NCBI GenBank assembly: GCA_041650315.1
Contig: JBAZLJ010000001.1
Span: forward strand, 1 to 64,000
DNA length: 64,000 nt
Direction: 5' to 3'
Source: JAGVYF01 sp041650315
Lineage (GTDB): Archaea; Nanobdellota; Nanobdellia; Woesearchaeales; JAGVYF01
Below the pieces are notes generated by a model that searched no databases, had not been told where the DNA came from, and saw nothing but the letters and a program-made list of their open reading frames with translations. Positions 21,836 through 31,100 of the stretch are shown in pieces. Positions within the stretch are counted from its first letter, which is position 1; the number at the start of each line of letters is the position of its first letter. The position numbers and the translations under genes were made by a program.

Positions 21836-21916
21836 AACATTACATTGTAAGTACTTTTTTGTATATAAAGGTTTCTTTTTATATATTATATATGAAATAA
21901 CACTACATTGTAAGTA
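21836..21916 (-). promoter_or_regulatory. Promoter of regulator/giant-gene operon with two dyad operators
   Basis: Copies of the motif sit at 21836-21853 and 21899-21916, 63 bp apart. Between them is a minus-strand TATA-like box at 21862-21868. The core TTACATTGTAA is an 11-bp dyad, perfect in the first copy and one base off in the second. The first copy lies between the TATA box and the ATG at 21815, where binding would block initiation. Confidence 0.65.
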
Positions 21917-21998
21917 TTATAAATTTTTGGCCAGAAAGTGCTCATCCGGATAGTGCCTAACTATGATCTTTGAAATTTTTGTTTTTGCTACTGCTCAT

Positions 21999-22080
21999 TA
22001 CTTACAATGTAAGGTAAAGTATATATAGTTTTTGGTTTATTGTAATAAATTGAAGTAAATAATACTTACAATGTAGGTAA
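21999..22080 (+). promoter_or_regulatory. Mirror-image promoter with two dyad operators
   Basis: Inverted copies of the same motif lie at 21999-22016 and 22063-22080, 64 bp apart, around a plus-strand TATA-like box at 22019-22028. This mirrors the minus-strand arrangement. The product may be a leader of the gene at 22132 or a short RNA. A second TATA-like box (cttataaaa, about 22102) sits 25-30 bp before that gene. The rest of the 316-bp gap shows no gene. Confidence 0.55.
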
Positions 22081-22131
22081 AATTTAAGATGTAACAAAAA
22101 GCTTATAAAAAACAGATGATTTACACCTAAT

Positions 22132-22587
22132 ATGATACAGAAACCAGTTAACAGCAAGGAAACAAAACAAATATTCTCTCTTGTTGAAAATCAGTGGGGT
22201 TTCAAGCCAGATTTTGGTTACCAATTCTTAAAATGTAATGATAAACTGCATATTGTAAGCAGAGATATCAGAAATATAGATCTTGGCAAGTTAAGAATCA
22301 ATTCAATCGGACTTTATGTTGCCGAATTGAAAAATAATCAAGTAAGACTCACTGTTGAAGGGTCACAACTAATAGGCCCGTACGCTACAAAGAATGTAGT
22401 TGACTTGCCTAAAGATCAGTTGAAGTTATGGTTGAGAGGCGAAGAAGTGCCTTGCAATGAAGGAGATGGTTTTGTCATTGTTAAACATAACAATGACTAT
22501 TTCGGTTGCGGTAAAATCAAAGAAGGTAGAATCATTAACTATTTGCCTAAGACCAGAAGGTTGAATGCGATCCCGGATTCTCAGTAG
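22132..22587 (+). CDS. PUA-like RNA-binding protein of the RsmF/NOL1 C-terminal type
   Basis: 151 aa. The second half shows the pattern I recognise from the PUA-like domain at the C-terminus of RsmF/NOL1-type rRNA methyltransferases: a YxAEL strand, DLPKDQLKLWLRGEEV, GFVIVKHN, and GCGKIKEGRIINYLPKTRRL near the end. No methyltransferase domain is present, so it is a stand-alone RNA-binding protein, probably for rRNA or tRNA. The start is almost leaderless, with a TATA-like box 25-30 bp upstream. It is divergent from the tandem-HTH regulator and may be exposed to the same operators. Confidence 0.7.
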   Translation: MIQKPVNSKETKQIFSLVENQWGFKPDFGYQFLKCNDKLHIVSRDIRNIDLGKLRINSIGLYVAELKNNQVRLTVEGSQLIGPYATKNVVDLPKDQLKLWLRGEEVPCNEGDGFVIVKHNNDYFGCGKIKEGRIINYLPKTRRLNAIPDSQ

Positions 22588-22600
22588 ATTGTTTGCTTTA

Positions 22601-22903
22601 TTATTGTCCTATAAAATTAGTCATTATCTTATCTACTTCTTCAAAAGTAAATCTTTTTTCTTGAACTTTGGGACTCTTTTTCATTAATGAGTCTGAAAAG
22701 GCTTCTTTCATTAAATTCTTAATTGTTTTAATTGAGACTTCTTCCCCTAGATGTTTCCCAAGTTCATTATAAAACCATTTAACTGCATTCTTAACATCAG
22801 ATTTCTTGAAAATTTCATCGCCTAATTTTAATTTCCAATTTATCTCTGAAGCTATATCATCTTTTTCATAATACATTGTCTTATTTTTTAGTGGTTTTAT
22901 CAT
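22601..22903 (-). CDS. Hypothetical 100-aa protein downstream of KilA-N gene
   Basis: 100 aa, Lys-rich and mostly helical, with no motif I recognise. It starts 4 nt inside the end of the KilA-N gene (ATGA overlap), so the two form one operon and are probably functional partners. It may have arrived with the KilA-N gene on a mobile element. Nothing in the sequence identifies a nuclease or toxin site. Confidence 0.65.
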   Translation of the reverse strand: MIKPLKNKTMYYEKDDIASEINWKLKLGDEIFKKSDVKNAVKWFYNELGKHLGEEVSIKTIKNLMKEAFSDSLMKKSPKVQEKRFTFEEVDKIMTNFIGQ

Positions 22904-23751
22904 TTAATCATCTCTTTGTCCATTAGATTTAATCTTTTTATTGATGGATTCTCAGTTAATAATCTCATCTGACTTATTGCAATCTTATTCAATTTAATCA
23001 GTCTTTGATCCTGAACTATTCCTTCTGAAATGAAAACTGCGTTAAGATTCTCGAGATTCGATAGACAAATCAATTGAGAGATATCTGCATAATCGCGTAT
23101 ATTGCCGTTCTTATCAGAATTTGATATTCGCCATTCTTTAGCAGTCATACCAAACAAAGCCATATTCAAAACATCAGCCTCAGTTGCATAAACTTGATTT
23201 ACTTGGGATTTTGTGAGTTCTAATGGGATTAGATTCACTTTAATAGCATCTGTATGTATTCTATAATTAATCTTGGCAAGATTCCTCTTGATATCCCAAT
23301 CTAATGATTTCCGTTCACTTTCTTCAGCCTTTAATCGTTGGAATTCCTTGATTAGATATAGCTTGAACTCAACTGAGACCCATGATGCGAATTCAAAAGC
23401 TATATCTTTATGGGCGTAAGTTCCACCATATCTTCCAGAATTTGAAATTATGCCTATTGCATTTGTTTTTTCAATCCATTGCTTCGCCGTAAGTATAAAA
23501 CTATGTAATCCTGCCTGTTTTCTAAACCCATCGAATTCGATGGGATTAAAATTAGGATTGTTTAAATGTTCCCAAATACCTAAAAATTCAATAGTAGTTC
23601 TATTCCTAAGCCAGTTTAAGATTATATAATCGCTTCGTTCTGGATCTTTGTACTTAGCTATATCAGTCAAACAAATATAATCTTCTTTTGACTGTTGACT
23701 TACCTGTATGGTATTACCTAATACACTTATTTTCCTGTTCATTTTAATCAT
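22900..23751 (-). CDS. KilA-N domain DNA-binding protein (phage-type)
   Basis: 283 aa. The N-terminal part (about 8-125) has the KilA-N pattern: LTDIAKYK, ILNWLRNRTTIEFLGIWE, FNPIEFDGFRKQAG, WIEKTNAIGI, GRYGGTYAHKDIAFEFASW and EFKLYLIKEFQRLK. KilA-N is a DNA-binding domain common in phages and in mobile islands of prokaryotes. The C-terminal half is less typical and may be an effector or oligomerisation region. ATG 23751 follows AGGAAGGAC. It heads a two-gene operon. A 28-bp palindromic sequence occurs once in the leader and once inside the gene. Confidence 0.85.
   Translation of the reverse strand: MIKMNRKISVLGNTIQVSQQSKEDYICLTDIAKYKDPERSDYIILNWLRNRTTIEFLGIWEHLNNPNFNPIEFDGFRKQAGLHSFILTAKQWIEKTNAIGIISNSGRYGGTYAHKDIAFEFASWVSVEFKLYLIKEFQRLKAEESERKSLDWDIKRNLAKINYRIHTDAIKVNLIPLELTKSQVNQVYATEADVLNMALFGMTAKEWRISNSDKNGNIRDYADISQLICLSNLENLNAVFISEGIVQDQRLIKLNKIAISQMRLLTENPSIKRLNLMDKEMIK
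23527..23544. repeat. 18-bp palindrome inside the KilA-N gene
   Basis: A perfect palindrome centred on GAATTC, within a 28-bp sequence (23523-23550) that recurs at 23760-23787. Here it encodes NPIEFDG of the KilA-N domain. The minus-strand RNA could form a 7-bp hairpin with an AAUU loop. The partner copy differs by one base pair that keeps the palindrome. Confidence 0.75.
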
Positions 23752-23763
23752 GTCCTTCCTAAA

Positions 23764-23781
23764 CCCGTCGAATTCGACGGG
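23764..23781. repeat. 18-bp palindrome in the KilA-N leader
   Basis: Second copy of the palindrome, 13 bp upstream of the KilA-N ATG and within the predicted 5' leader. Relative to the internal copy an A-T pair is replaced by G-C symmetrically. It may be an operator, an RNA hairpin, or a remnant of KilA-N coding sequence, because it reads FNPVEFDGFRK in frame with the ATG. Confidence 0.7.
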
Positions 23782-23812
23782 ATTAAACTTCTAACTTAAG
23801 AAAGCCAAATTC

Positions 23813-23863
23813 AAGTTTATAAGTTTCACGAATGTCCAGTGCACTAGTAGAAATGTCCAGTGC
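23813..23863 (-). promoter_or_regulatory. KilA-N promoter: TATA box and two 12-bp direct repeats
   Basis: A minus-strand TATA box (CTTATAAAC) lies near 23813-23822, about 65 bp before the ATG. Just upstream are two direct repeats of aatgtccagtgc at 23831-23842 and 23852-23863, exactly 21 bp apart, or two helical turns. This fits a dimeric activator or repressor binding one face of the DNA. Confidence 0.5.
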
Positions 23864-23898
23864 TTGTTGAAAATAGATTATATTATAGTTAATTAGAA

Positions 23899-24291
23899 TT
23901 AAGCTTCTTCAATAGTAACTTCCATGCGTTCTTCGGGATTTTTCATTAACTCAATCATTTTCCTATCAAGATAAAGGCTAGGTTTGTCAGCTCTTGTACC
24001 CAGAGTACGATCTGATAAGAACTCGCCGATTCTAATAACAATTTCATGCGAGCTTGAGAAACTTGGATTTGGTATAAAACAAATTTCTTCTTTGTGAGCT
24101 CTCACTTTCAAAATCATCTTAAGTTTCTTTGAGTTAAGAAATGGTTTGATTTTTTCTTGGTCAAATTCAGCCCGCACTCCTATAATACAGTCGCCATCAA
24201 GAGTCAGTTCTTTGTCTGTCGTGAACTCAAAGGTATTCCTATGTTTACCCTGTATATTCTCATGACCGAATGCGTAGAATGTGTATTTCAT
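23899..24291 (-). CDS. DUF371 family archaeal protein
   Basis: 130 aa from ATG 24291; a TTG two codons upstream is possible. The sequence has the archaeal DUF371 pattern: FYAFGHENIQGKHRNTFEFT, LTLDGDCIIGVRAE and IRIGEFLSDRTLGTRADKP. Members are short stand-alone proteins of unknown function in many archaea. It lies 33 nt downstream of the small coiled-coil gene, so the two may share a transcript. Confidence 0.8.
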   Translation of the reverse strand: MKYTFYAFGHENIQGKHRNTFEFTTDKELTLDGDCIIGVRAEFDQEKIKPFLNSKKLKMILKVRAHKEEICFIPNPSFSSSHEIVIRIGEFLSDRTLGTRADKPSLYLDRKMIELMKNPEERMEVTIEEA

Positions 24292-24323
24292 GTTCAAAAC
24301 ATAATAAAAAAGTAAAAGAAGAC

Positions 24324-24554
24324 TTATCTCATCAGGTCTTCAATTGGTTTAGTCTTAGTCTCTTTTGATGCTTTCTTAGTTTCTTCAGCTATCTTCATCA
24401 AGTCAACACCTAGATCTTTCAAGGCTTTGACGTGTGCTTGCATCTGCTGCTCGACAATTGAAACAATAGCCATAAGGCCTTCCCTTTCCTTAGCCAACGC
24501 TGATAATGAACCTTTGTGTATGCCAATCTGTTCTTCTTTTGATGGATTTGCCAT
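24324..24554 (-). CDS. Small coiled-coil protein, unknown
   Basis: 76 aa from ATG 24554, chosen because GGTGATC lies just upstream; an in-frame start at 24584 lacks such a site. Residues about 10-65 are one long Lys/Glu-rich helix with heptad-like hydrophobics (LSALAKEREGLMAIVSIVEQQ), suggesting a coiled coil. I do not recognise a family. It is divergent from the DUF167 gene and upstream of the DUF371 gene. Confidence 0.6.
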   Translation of the reverse strand: MANPSKEEQIGIHKGSLSALAKEREGLMAIVSIVEQQMQAHVKALKDLGVDLMKIAEETKKASKETKTKPIEDLMR

Positions 24555-24681
24555 ATTGATCACCATTGAACTTTGTAAACTCACTTAATAGAACGCGTTA
24601 TATAAATATAACTATAATAGAATAAAGTAATAAGATATAATGTTAGATACTTTTATATTATAGAAAACTCACTTTACTCCC

Positions 24682-24924
24682 ATGGAAGTTAAAGACTATA
24701 TCAATAACAATCGGATTAAGATTATCGTCAAAGCTAATTCTCCTGAAAATAAAATTGTCAAGTTCGATACTGAGAAGCAAGCGTTACGTGTTGAGATAGA
24801 TGCGCCAGCTGATAAGAACAAAGCGAATGTTGAGATCATTAAGTATTTCACACGATTGTTGAAGAAAAAGGTAAGGATACAATCAGGACTCACTTCTAAA
24901 GAGAAAGTTTTGGTTATTGAATAG
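24682..24924 (+). CDS. DUF167 / YggU family protein
   Basis: 80 aa, the usual length of the YggU/DUF167 family. It shows IIVKANSPENKI, ALRVEIDAPADKNKANVEIIKYF and KVRIQSGLTSKEKVL, which match the conserved PxxGKAN-like and GxxSRxK-like blocks with Asp in place of Gly. The fold is small alpha/beta; the function is unknown. It lies at the left edge of the candidate origin. Confidence 0.85.
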   Translation: MEVKDYINNNRIKIIVKANSPENKIVKFDTEKQALRVEIDAPADKNKANVEIIKYFTRLLKKKVRIQSGLTSKEKVLVIE

Positions 24925-25437
24925 AATATAATTGTAATATAACCTACTAACCTTCATTTCATATAGATAATCAAGTTAACCTATACAGAGATGATCATAA
25001 ACAATTAGATGATAACTGATATTACACTGACACCTTGATTTCTCATAGAAAAATGAATATTTGAAAAAGTTAGATCTGTTCTTTTTTCTTCTTCTCTTAT
25101 ATTTTCTTTCTTTTTTACTTTTTTATTCTTTTTTCTTTCTTTTTTATTATCTTTTTTATTATTTATTATTATATTTCTATATAGAAAATAATAATATAAT
25201 AATATATAATAATAATAGTTTAATAATAATATAATATATATGAAAACAAATAAAACGTTAGTTATACGGCTTATAACCTCATAATTTTTAAGTTTAAAGT
25301 TAAGGAAATCAGATAAAAAACAAGAGAAGGATTATTGGTTTGTGAGTTTTGCACAGGAAGAAGAGGGGAGGCATAGTAACATCATAACAACAATGTTTAA
25401 ATACCTCTACTTCTCATGGAAATAGTATGGTGATAGA
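24925..25437. other. AT-rich gap with pyrimidine tract: candidate replication origin
   Basis: No gene is visible in this 513-bp gap. From about 25079 to 25165 the plus strand is nearly all pyrimidine, followed to about 25245 by almost pure A/T with ATAATA repeats, a plausible unwinding element. It lies next to orc1/cdc6 and the polD genes, as in Pyrococcus, where the origin is upstream of cdc6. Genes to the left run minus and those to the right run plus. I could not find clear origin-recognition-box repeats. A TATA-like box (tttaaata, about 25397) serves orc1. Confidence 0.5.
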
Positions 25438-26664
25438 TTGGTTGAAAGGAAGCTAGACGGATTCTTCGAAGAGTTCTTGGATAAAGAGAGCGTCTTCATT
25501 AATAAAGATATTCTTGAATCAAAATACGCGCCTGACAATGTCCCGCATAGGGATGATCAAATCAAACAGATAGCGAATATAATGGCACCTTGTCTCAAAC
25601 TGCAAAAGCCTTCTAATTTGTTCATATATGGCAAGACTGGCACCGGTAAGACTTTGTCTGTTCTTTGCACTACCAATAAATTATCTGAATTGGCATTATC
25701 TAAAAGCATTCCTTTACGGGTTGTAACAATCAATTGCAAGATGAAAAGGATTGCTGATACTGAGTATAGGCTTATCGCGGAATTAGCGCGCGGTTTGGGT
25801 AGAGAGATTCCAGCAACTGGTCTTCCAACTGATGAAGTCTATAATCAGTTCTATCAAGAGCTTGACTCTAAAGAGCAGTTAATTATCTTAGTTCTTGATG
25901 AAATTGATCAACTTATTAAAAAAGCCGGCGATCAGATTCTTTATAGTCTTACTAGAATCAATTCGAATTTGAAAAGATCTAAAGTTAGTATAATCGGCAT
26001 ATCAAACGATTTGATGTTTGCGGACAATCTTGATCCTAGAGTTAAAAGTTCACTTTCTGAAGAAGAGTTAATGTTTCCTTCATATAACGCGTTACAACTG
26101 CAAGATATTTTGCGTGATCGTGCGGGGCAAGCTTTCAAGGAAGGAGTCATACAGCCAGGCGTTATTGAAAAATGCGCGGCGTATGCGGCGCATGAGCACG
26201 GCGATGCCAGACGCGCGCTTGAATTGCTGAGAGTTGCAGGAGATCTTGCTGATCGTAATAATAACCCGAAGGTTGAGCTTGGGCATATAGATGAAGCAGA
26301 ATCTAAAATCGAGAAGGATAGGGTTCTGGATATAGTGACAACACAGCCTAAGCAGTGTCAAGCCACATTATTTTCAATAATATCAATGTATTCAAAGCGA
26401 GGGGGAGTCATCTTCACCGGTGAGGTCTATGAATTATACAAAAAAATCTGCGCGAAGATTGGGTTGATACCTTTGACGCAGAGACGTTTGTCGGACATAA
26501 TCGGTGAATTGGATATGCTGGGCATAATAACTGCCAAAATAATCTCGAAAGGAAGATTTGGACGGACCAGAGAAATATCTTTGGCAATTCCGGATGCGAC
26601 AATCGGGAAAATAAACAGCATTCTTTTGACTTCGTTGGAACTCAAGGAAGGCATCGACTACTGA
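25438..26664 (+). CDS. orc1: Orc1/Cdc6 replication initiator
   Basis: 408 aa AAA+ ATPase of the archaeal Orc1/Cdc6 family, which binds origin repeats and loads MCM. Walker A is YGKTGTGKT (64-72), Walker B is LVLDEID (151-157), sensor 1 is GISND, and sensor 2 is GDARRALELLR. A winged-helix domain fills the last 100 or so residues. The start is TTG 25438: a stop lies five codons upstream, there is no in-frame ATG, and GGTGAT sits 3 nt before it. It is followed by the two PolD subunit genes, an arrangement known from Thermococcales. Confidence 0.95.
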   Translation: MVERKLDGFFEEFLDKESVFINKDILESKYAPDNVPHRDDQIKQIANIMAPCLKLQKPSNLFIYGKTGTGKTLSVLCTTNKLSELALSKSIPLRVVTINCKMKRIADTEYRLIAELARGLGREIPATGLPTDEVYNQFYQELDSKEQLIILVLDEIDQLIKKAGDQILYSLTRINSNLKRSKVSIIGISNDLMFADNLDPRVKSSLSEEELMFPSYNALQLQDILRDRAGQAFKEGVIQPGVIEKCAAYAAHEHGDARRALELLRVAGDLADRNNNPKVELGHIDEAESKIEKDRVLDIVTTQPKQCQATLFSIISMYSKRGGVIFTGEVYELYKKICAKIGLIPLTQRRLSDIIGELDMLGIITAKIISKGRFGRTREISLAIPDATIGKINSILLTSLELKEGIDY

Positions 26665-26705
26665 TTTAATTTATTGATTAGGTAGATGCAAGTTAGAGGG
26701 GGAAC

Positions 26706-28178
26706 TTGGAAAAGAAGGAGATAGTAAAATATCTTTTGAGTAAAGGTTATTTGGTTAATCCTGATAGTTTGGATAATTTTGATCTAGGCAGAGTTAGCGC
26801 TGAATATTCTTTGAAGCCTAATGAAATAGATGATTTCAAGCGGATGATGTGCGCCACCCCTATTGTTAGGATAACTCCAGTCTGCGCATCGGTTGTGGCT
26901 GTACCGCCTATTGAGAAAAAGGATTCATCAGTCAAAATTGATTTTTCTTTTGCAGATGAAAGCAAGAAAAGGAGTTGCGATGATTTCGTTTCTTATTTTA
27001 GGGCGCGTTTCAAAACTTTACGTTCTATTCTTGAGCAGAGGCAGGAACTGCAGAATGTTATTTCTTTGCAGCGGCTCAACAGCAAGAAAGAGAAAGAGCA
27101 GGTCGCGATAATCGGGATGGTATACGAAATACAGAAAACTAAATCAGGCAATATCATGCTCACGCTTGAGGATTTGACCGGCTCTATCAAATGCATAATT
27201 CCAAAAGAAAATAATGATATGCTGGAATTGGCTAAAGAATTAGTTCTTGATGAAATAATTGGCATTGTCGGTTTTTTTAATCAGAAATTTGTTTATGTGA
27301 ATTCTTTAATTTGGCCGGATGTGCCATTGAGTAAGGAATTGAAGAAAAGTCCTGACGAAGCGTATGCTGTTTTCTTGAGTGATACTGAATTCGGAAGCAA
27401 ATATTTTTTGAAGGATAAATTTGATGCGTTCTTGAAATGGATAAACGGCGAGTTCGGGTCTGAAGAGCAGAAACAGATAGCTGCAAAAGTAAGGTATCTT
27501 TTTGTTGTCGGTGATCTTGTTGAAGGTGTGGGCATATATCCCGGGCAAGAGGCTGAATTGCTCGAGATAGATATATACAAGCAATATGAGATGTTCGCCG
27601 AAGCAATGAAGAAAATTCCTTCACGCATAAATATTGTACTTTCTCCAGGCAATCACGATGCAATGAGAATAGCTGAACCGCAGCCGCCATTGTACAAGGA
27701 TTTGGCACCAGGCATTTGGCAATTGCCGAATGTAACTATGGTCAGCAATCCCGCGATTGTAAATATACATGGTTCTGAATCTTTCCCAGGTTTTGATATT
27801 CTGCTTTATCACGGGTATTCATTTGTTTATTACTCTGAGCATGTAGAGACGATACGTACCGCGGGGGGTCAGGACCGCGTTGATCTTATCATGAAATTAT
27901 TGCTGAAGAAAAGGCATCTTGCGCCGACGCATACTTCAACACTTTACCTTCCAATCGCTCTCAAAGATAATCTTGTAATCAGCAAAGTCCCAGATTTCTT
28001 TGTTTCAGGACATGTGCACCAGTTTTGCGCAGCTACTTACAAGAATATCACGTTATTGAATTGCTCTTGTTGGATAAGCCAGACACCTTTCCAAGAGAAG
28101 ATGGGTATTGTGCCCAAACCGGCACGCGCTCTTGTCGCGAATCTTCAAACGCGTGAAATTAAGGTGATGAGGTTCTGA
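26706..28178 (+). CDS. polB: DNA polymerase D small subunit (DP1)
   Basis: 490 aa. It has the OB fold (about 135-210) and the calcineurin-like phosphodiesterase domain of DP1, the 3'-5' proofreading subunit of PolD. Metal-site motifs are VVGDLVEG, SPGNHDAMR (about 314-322), YHGYS and GHVHQF (about 435). The first motif reads LSDTEFGS (about 222) where the family usually has SDxHxGS, so one metal-binding His is Glu here. The TTG start follows GAGGGGG. The large-subunit gene begins 2 nt after its stop. Confidence 0.92.
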   Translation: MEKKEIVKYLLSKGYLVNPDSLDNFDLGRVSAEYSLKPNEIDDFKRMMCATPIVRITPVCASVVAVPPIEKKDSSVKIDFSFADESKKRSCDDFVSYFRARFKTLRSILEQRQELQNVISLQRLNSKKEKEQVAIIGMVYEIQKTKSGNIMLTLEDLTGSIKCIIPKENNDMLELAKELVLDEIIGIVGFFNQKFVYVNSLIWPDVPLSKELKKSPDEAYAVFLSDTEFGSKYFLKDKFDAFLKWINGEFGSEEQKQIAAKVRYLFVVGDLVEGVGIYPGQEAELLEIDIYKQYEMFAEAMKKIPSRINIVLSPGNHDAMRIAEPQPPLYKDLAPGIWQLPNVTMVSNPAIVNIHGSESFPGFDILLYHGYSFVYYSEHVETIRTAGGQDRVDLIMKLLLKKRHLAPTHTSTLYLPIALKDNLVISKVPDFFVSGHVHQFCAATYKNITLLNCSCWISQTPFQEKMGIVPKPARALVANLQTREIKVMRF

Positions 28179-28180
28179 AC

Positions 28181-31100
28181 ATGGCGCAAGTACTAACTCC
28201 AACGATGCAAGATTATTTTTCCAGGATAGATGCAGAAGTCAAAAGATGTTATGAGGTTGCCGAAATTGCAAGAAGCAAAGGACTTGATCCAGAATCTAAA
28301 GTTGATATCCCTCTCGCCTTGGACATGGCTGAACGTATTGAAGGTTTAATCAGCGCAATGGTTCCGCAAGTTTTGAAATCTGGCATTGCTCAGCGTATCA
28401 GAGAATTGGAAGTCAAGTTCGGCAATTCAGATTGGAGAGTTGCTCTCAATATCGCGCATGAGACTGCGAAACAGAAGTTCTGCAAATTCAAAGATGAAAA
28501 AGAAGCGATGGAAACCGGAATTCGTCTTGGTCTTGCTTATGTAACTCTCGGGATTATTTCTGCGCCGCTTGAGGGTTTCTTGGATATTAATCTCAAGGAC
28601 ACTAAAGACGGCAAAAAGTATATGGCAGTTAATTATGCCGGTCCGATTAGGGCTTCTGGGGGAACTGCTGCGGCGGTGTCTGTAATTATTGCGGATTATG
28701 TCAGGATGAAAATGGGTTATGCAAAATATGATCCTGACGAGAATGAAGTCAAGCGTATCTGTACAGAGATTGATGATTATCATGAAAGGTGCAGTAATCT
28801 CCAGTATCGTCCTTCACGGGAAGAAGTTGATTTCTTAGTCAGGCATATGCCTGTTGAAATTGACGGCGATCCGACTGAAGAAGTTGAAGTTTCTAATTAC
28901 AAAGATATGCCTAGAATAAAATCGAATCGTGTTCGCGGTGGTATGTGCCTTGTCCTTGCGGAAGGTGTTGCGCAAAAAGGTTCTAAACTGTGGGGCAAAG
29001 TATCAAAGTGGGGCGTTGAGATGGAGCTTGATTGGATGTGGCTCAAAGAATTCCTTGATTTGCAGAAGTTGATGAAAGCCAAGATGAGTGCTGCGCCTGC
29101 TGCTGCGCCCGCTCCTGCTACAGCAGGTTCTGTAGAAAAGAAAGATGATCATCCAAAAGAAAAGCCTAAGATAATGCCGAATTTTACATTCATCAAAGAT
29201 TTAGTCGCTGGACGTCCCATCCTGACTTTTCCTTTGGCTCATGGCGGATTCAGGTTGCGTTACGGACGTTCGCGTACATCAGGATTTGCAGCTTATTCGA
29301 TACATCCAGCTACTATGATAGTGCTTGATAAGTTTATTGCGACGGGTACTCAGTTGAAAGTTGAGCGTCCTGGTAAAGCTACTGTTCTCAGTCCTTGCGA
29401 TACGCTTGAAGGGCCTATTGTAAGATTGAATGATGGCTCAGTCTTGCGTCTTGATAGCGAAGAAGACGCTAAAAAAATACGGAAAGATGTGGATGAGATA
29501 ATCTATCTTGGAGATTTGCTTGTCGCCTATGGCGATTTTGTAGAAAATAATCACATTCTTGTGCCTGCTGGATATTGCGAAGAATGGTATTCGCAAGAAT
29601 TGGAGAAAGCCATCGTCAATACTTTCGGTTCGCTTGATGCGCTTAAACTGAGCGAACTGACTCGTATTAATCTTGATACTGTGAATTCATTACTAACAAA
29701 ACCGCTTGCTACTAAGATTTCTATCGCTGATTCCATTACGTTGTCTAAGACATTGAATATTCCTCTGCATCCAGTCTTTACTTTACATTGGAATGCTATT
29801 ACTCTAGAACAATTCAATCAGCTAGTAAATCATCTGGGGAATATCAATATAGTCAAAGAAGAAGGCGAAATAAAAAAACTCGTTTTCCCGTACGATGCTT
29901 CTGTCAAACGTATATTGGAGTTGGTAGGTGTTCCGCATATCCTTGCGAATAAGGAGTTCATTGTTATTGGTCATGATTATGGAACTGTTCTGCTTTCAAA
30001 TCTGAACTATACAGATTCTTTCGATGTGTCTGGTATGATTGGTTTGATTAATGAAGGCGCGAAGGACACTCTTTCCGTTGTGAATAAAATTTCTAAAATT
30101 GTTGTGCGCGATAAGTCAGGTACATTTATTGGCGCAAGGATGGGGCGTCCTGAAAAAGCAAAAATGAGGAAAATGAATGGAAGTCCGCATACTTTATTTT
30201 CGTTGGGCGAAGAAGGCGGACGTCTAAAGACTTTCCAGAGCGCGCTTGAGAAAGGCAAGATAACTGCGGATTTCCCCAACTTTACTTGTCCTAAATGCAA
30301 TAAACCAACTATATATCCATCTTGCGAAACTTGCGGGACTAAAGTGAAAGTTTCATATTATTGCAGAGGATGTGACAGACCGATTGATTCACCAGAATGC
30401 AAACAACACGGCAAGACTCAAGCGTATAAGAAACAGTCTATTGATATCAAGCACTATTTTGACGACGCCATATCTAAATTGAAGATGCCCACTTTCCCCG
30501 ATCAGATAAAAGGTGTGCGTTCGACTATCAACAAGGATAGGATACCTGAACATTTATCGAAAGGAATTTTGCGTGCTAAACATAATGTATATGTGAATAA
30601 AGATGGAACTACTAGATATGATATGATTCAGATGCCTGTAACACATTTCAGGCTTAAAGAAGTGCGTACTTCTGTTGAGAAATTGAAGTCGATGGGTTAT
30701 ATCAATGATATACATGGTAATCCAATTATTTCTGATGAGCAAGTAATTGAATTGAAGCCGCAGGATATAATATTGCCTTGCTGTCCGGAATCGATGGAAG
30801 AGCCTGCTGATGAAGTGTTGTTCAGGATAGCCAAATTCATTGATGACTTACTGCAGATGCATTATGGCGTTGCGCCTTATTATAATCTGAAAACGAAAGA
30901 GGATTTGATTGGTCATTTCTTGATAAATCTCGCGCCGCACACTTCTGCTGGAAGTATTTCGCGTATACTCGGTTTTTCGAAGACGCAGGGTATGTTATGT
31001 CATCCACTTGCACATGCTGCTACGCGTCGGAATTGCGACGGAGACGAGGCAGGGGTTATGCTGTTGATGGACGGGCTTTTGAATTTCTCGCGTCAGTTTC

